Assembly: GCA_943329665.2 (NCBI GenBank)
Contig: CALQEU020000007.1
Span: 1-64,000 of the forward strand
Reading direction: 5' to 3'
Length of the DNA: 64,000 bases
Source: JAJTFW01 sp903922455
Lineage (GTDB): Bacteria; Bacteroidota; Bacteroidia; AKYH767-A; OLB10
The position numbers were made by a program, and so were the translations under genes. Positions 62,186 through 64,000 of this stretch are shown in pieces (the stretch's first letter is position 1; every line of letters starts with the position of its first letter). The notes below the pieces were generated by a model, which searched no databases, had not been told where the DNA came from, and worked only from the letters and a program-made list of their open reading frames with translations.

Positions 62186-63322
62186 TTGGATCAAGACAAA
62201 ACGTTATCGCCAGGTCGACTAGCCTGGGTAAAACTAAAGCATCATAAATCGGCCATGTTCGGTTTGACGGTGATTTGCCTTTCTATTTTTGTTGCCGTGT
62301 TTTGTTATGTATTGGTTCCCGATAATAGTCCTGATTCTAACTCAATGAATTTACAAGTGAGTTTGCAACCCCCAGGAACAGCTATTTCTTTTTTAAAAAT
62401 TCCACGACAAAACGATCAGGAAAAATCCTTGTTGAGTAAATGGATGGGCGGAAATCCATCTACCCATAATCTCATTCCTTTATATGACTGGAAAATGCAA
62501 CGCGATTCTCTTTTTTATAGAGAATATGCTGGCGATTATGCTAGTCCGGGTGAACCTGGTGTGGTGTCCTTAGCCAATTTGAAAGAAGAGGAGAATGCCA
62601 GCGCCAATACTAATAAGACGACTTCCGCTGATCAGTTCATCTCGAAAAAAACTTTTTATTTAGGAACCGATCGTTTTGGTCGGGACTTGTTAAGCCGACT
62701 CATGGTAGCCACGCGAGTATCTTTATCGGTGGGATTAATTGCAGTTCTTATCTCTCTATTTATTGGGATAGGGCTTGGTTCCTTAGCTGGATTTTACCGT
62801 GGATGGGTCGATAAAATTATTTTGTGGTTCATTAATGTGATCTGGTCAATTCCGACTTTATTATTAGTAGTGGCCATCACCATGGCATTAGGAAAAGGCT
62901 TTATTCAGGTCTTCATTGCGGTTGGACTCACCATGTGGGTGGAGGTAGCTCGATTGGTTCGTGGACAGTTTTTTTCTTTGCGTGAACAGCAATATGTAGA
63001 AGCGGGAAGGGCTTTAGGATTTAATGATAGTCGAATTATTCTCCGGCATATTCTTCCTAATATTATTGGACCGGTCATCGTAATTGCCGCTTCTAATTTC
63101 GCTTCTGCCATTTTACTGGAAGCGGGTTTAAGTTTTTTAGGGATGGGCGCACAACCACCCACACCCAGTTGGGGAATGATGATCAAAGAAAACTATTCCT
63201 ATATTGTAGTCGATGCCGCGTGGCTAGCCATTTTTCCTGGAGTAGCCATCGCATTAATGGTGCTCTCATTTACTTTATTGGGGAATGGATTGAGGGATGC
63301 TTTCGATACTCGAAGCACATAG
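62186..63322 (+). CDS. ABC transporter permease, DppC/OppC type
   Basis: About 378 residues. An N-terminal helix (about 22-43) precedes a long extracytoplasmic insert (about 45-160, low complexity with SANTNKTTSADQ), then five core helices with the coupling motif EAGRALGFNDSRIILRHILPN (EAA loop) that contacts the ATPase. Moves peptides or nickel-like solutes across the inner membrane. No ATG exists at the start: I use TTG at 62186 because the promoter covers the alternative TTG at 62153. No ATPase, binding protein or second permease is adjacent, so it is an orphan here. Confidence 0.87.
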   Translation: MDQDKTLSPGRLAWVKLKHHKSAMFGLTVICLSIFVAVFCYVLVPDNSPDSNSMNLQVSLQPPGTAISFLKIPRQNDQEKSLLSKWMGGNPSTHNLIPLYDWKMQRDSLFYREYAGDYASPGEPGVVSLANLKEEENASANTNKTTSADQFISKKTFYLGTDRFGRDLLSRLMVATRVSLSVGLIAVLISLFIGIGLGSLAGFYRGWVDKIILWFINVIWSIPTLLLVVAITMALGKGFIQVFIAVGLTMWVEVARLVRGQFFSLREQQYVEAGRALGFNDSRIILRHILPNIIGPVIVIAASNFASAILLEAGLSFLGMGAQPPTPSWGMMIKENYSYIVVDAAWLAIFPGVAIALMVLSFTLLGNGLRDAFDTRST

Positions 63323-63396
63323 AAAATCATAATTCAGTAGACCCGGAGAACACATTTCACTTTGAAATTTATCCTCAAGAAAATAGAGTCCATAAA

Positions 63397-63425
63397 AAAA
63401 GGCTACCTCATTGAGATAGCCTTTT
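63397..63425. terminator. Bidirectional terminator between permease and SWIB genes
   Basis: AAAAGGCTA (63397-63405) and TAGCCTTTT (63417-63425) pair; CTCA/TGAG inside extends the stem past one C-A mismatch. T-runs lie on both strands (TTTT on plus, seven A on plus = T7 on minus), as needed to stop both converging genes. Confidence 0.87.
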
Positions 63426-63443
63426 CTATACTTTTCTTAAGGA

Positions 63444-63971
63444 TTAAGAAAGGTGCTTATTAACAAGCTTAGTCATTTCAAACATTGAAACTTGACCTCT
63501 TCCTCCGAAAACAACTTTCAATTTATCATCAGCATTAATCATACGACGATTTTTCTTGTCTTGTAAGTTGTTCTTTTTAATGTAACCCCAGATTTTTTTA
63601 ACTACTTCAGTACGTGGAACTGCTCCAGCACCAATAACCGCAGCCAATGAAGAGCTTGGAGTCATTGCTTTCATGAAAGCAGCATTAGGAGTACGTTTTA
63701 CTTTTGCTTTTTTAGGAGCAGCAGCTTTCTTCGCAGCTTTCTTAGGAGCAGCTTTTTTCGCAGCAGCTTTCTTAGGAGCAGCAGCTTTCTTAGCGGCTTT
63801 CTTAGGAGCAGCTTTTTTCGCAGCTTTCTTAGGAGCAGCAGCTTTCTTTGCAGCTTTCTTAGGAGCAGCTTTCTTTGCAGCTTTCTTAGGAGCAGCAGCT
63901 TTTTTCGCAGCTTTTTTAGGAGCAGCTTTCTTTGTAGCCTTCTTAGCAGGTTTTGCTTTTTTAGTTGCCAT
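63444..63971 (-). CDS. Histone H1-like tail fused to a SWIB/MDM2 domain
   Basis: 175 residues. Residues 1-92 are near-perfect repeats of PKKAAKKAA-type Lys/Ala/Pro units, the composition of eukaryotic H1 tails and bacterial Hc1/AlgP proteins. Residues about 93-175 are a SWIB domain: TPSSSLAAVIGAGAVPRTEVVKKIWGYIKKNNLQD, then KNRRMINADDKLKVVFGG and VSMFEMTKLVNKHL. Likely binds and compacts DNA through the tail, with SWIB acting as a fold for protein contact. The repeats are also repeated at DNA level (63700-63950), so copy number may vary. Start ATG at 63971 near the window end. Confidence 0.93.
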   Translation of the reverse strand: MATKKAKPAKKATKKAAPKKAAKKAAAPKKAAKKAAPKKAAKKAAAPKKAAKKAAPKKAAKKAAAPKKAAAKKAAPKKAAKKAAAPKKAKVKRTPNAAFMKAMTPSSSLAAVIGAGAVPRTEVVKKIWGYIKKNNLQDKKNRRMINADDKLKVVFGGRGQVSMFEMTKLVNKHLS

Positions 63972-64000
63972 TGTTTTTTATTTGTTTAATGATATTGAAT

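Overview
The window is AT-rich bacterial chromosomal DNA from a member of the Bacteroidota. Four kinds of evidence point there. Two very large secreted proteins carry type IX secretion (T9SS) C-terminal domains, one of the gliding-motility-associated type B form, and a third carries the type A form. Many genes are preceded by the Bacteroidota -7 element TAnnTTTG rather than a Shine-Dalgarno sequence. atpD-atpC stands apart from the rest of the ATP synthase genes. Bacteroidota-restricted families (DUF4290, DUF5522) and a MurA with Asp in place of the catalytic Cys are present. I cannot name a genus. I see no rRNA, tRNA, CRISPR array, transposase, phage or defence island; almost everything is core metabolism plus secreted surface proteins.

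Layout. 0.1-9.6 kb: acetyl-CoA synthetase (acs), a small exported HMA-like protein, a short-chain dehydrogenase, an outer-membrane barrel, rsmH, mtgA, a small membrane protein and purL, separated by structured repeats. 9.7-17 kb: a tandem pair of paralogous polytopic membrane proteins, an amino-acid permease, and an SDR/lipoprotein-amidohydrolase pair. 17-31 kb: exported thioredoxin-like protein, a DUF6973 operon, a JmjC-like oxygenase, a hotdog/nitronate monooxygenase pair, long-chain acyl-CoA synthetase, PDH E2 and E1-alpha (no E1-beta here), cytidine deaminase, a GNAT, a sulfotransferase, dnaJ and grpE. 31-37 kb: TlpA-like thioredoxin, murA-DUF4290 and a UvrD helicase. 37-57 kb is the surface/secretion part: a BNR-repeat plus PKD protein with a small exported partner, a secreted lysyl oxidase with T9SS domain, a frameshifted gene, hutU, a 56-residue DUF5522 gene, a DUF3332 lipoprotein, a PLP enzyme, a LysM glucosaminidase, a 1123-residue type A T9SS protein and a 1514-residue type B T9SS protein with 14 Ig-like repeats. 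57-64 kb: atpC-atpD, ribF, an LRR protein, a PaiB-like protein, a GNAT, an orphan OppC-type permease and an H1-like/SWIB fusion.

Intergenic DNA is unusually rich in repeats, especially between the 3' ends of converging genes: a composite palindrome element in two inverted copies (2.6 and 5.5 kb), 80-bp, 45-bp and 25-bp tandem arrays, ATTCGTA-like and CTAACATC-like runs, and a dispersed TCGCGAAGCCTCGCGA palindrome.

The most notable items are the bacterial lysyl oxidase with both cofactor-forming residues and the copper histidines; the composite palindrome element; several genes whose -7 promoter element lies only 4-7 nt before the start codon, implying leaderless mRNAs; the MurA Cys-to-Asp site; and a gene split by one extra base in an A7 run. 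I did not find a convincing wholly new multi-gene system.
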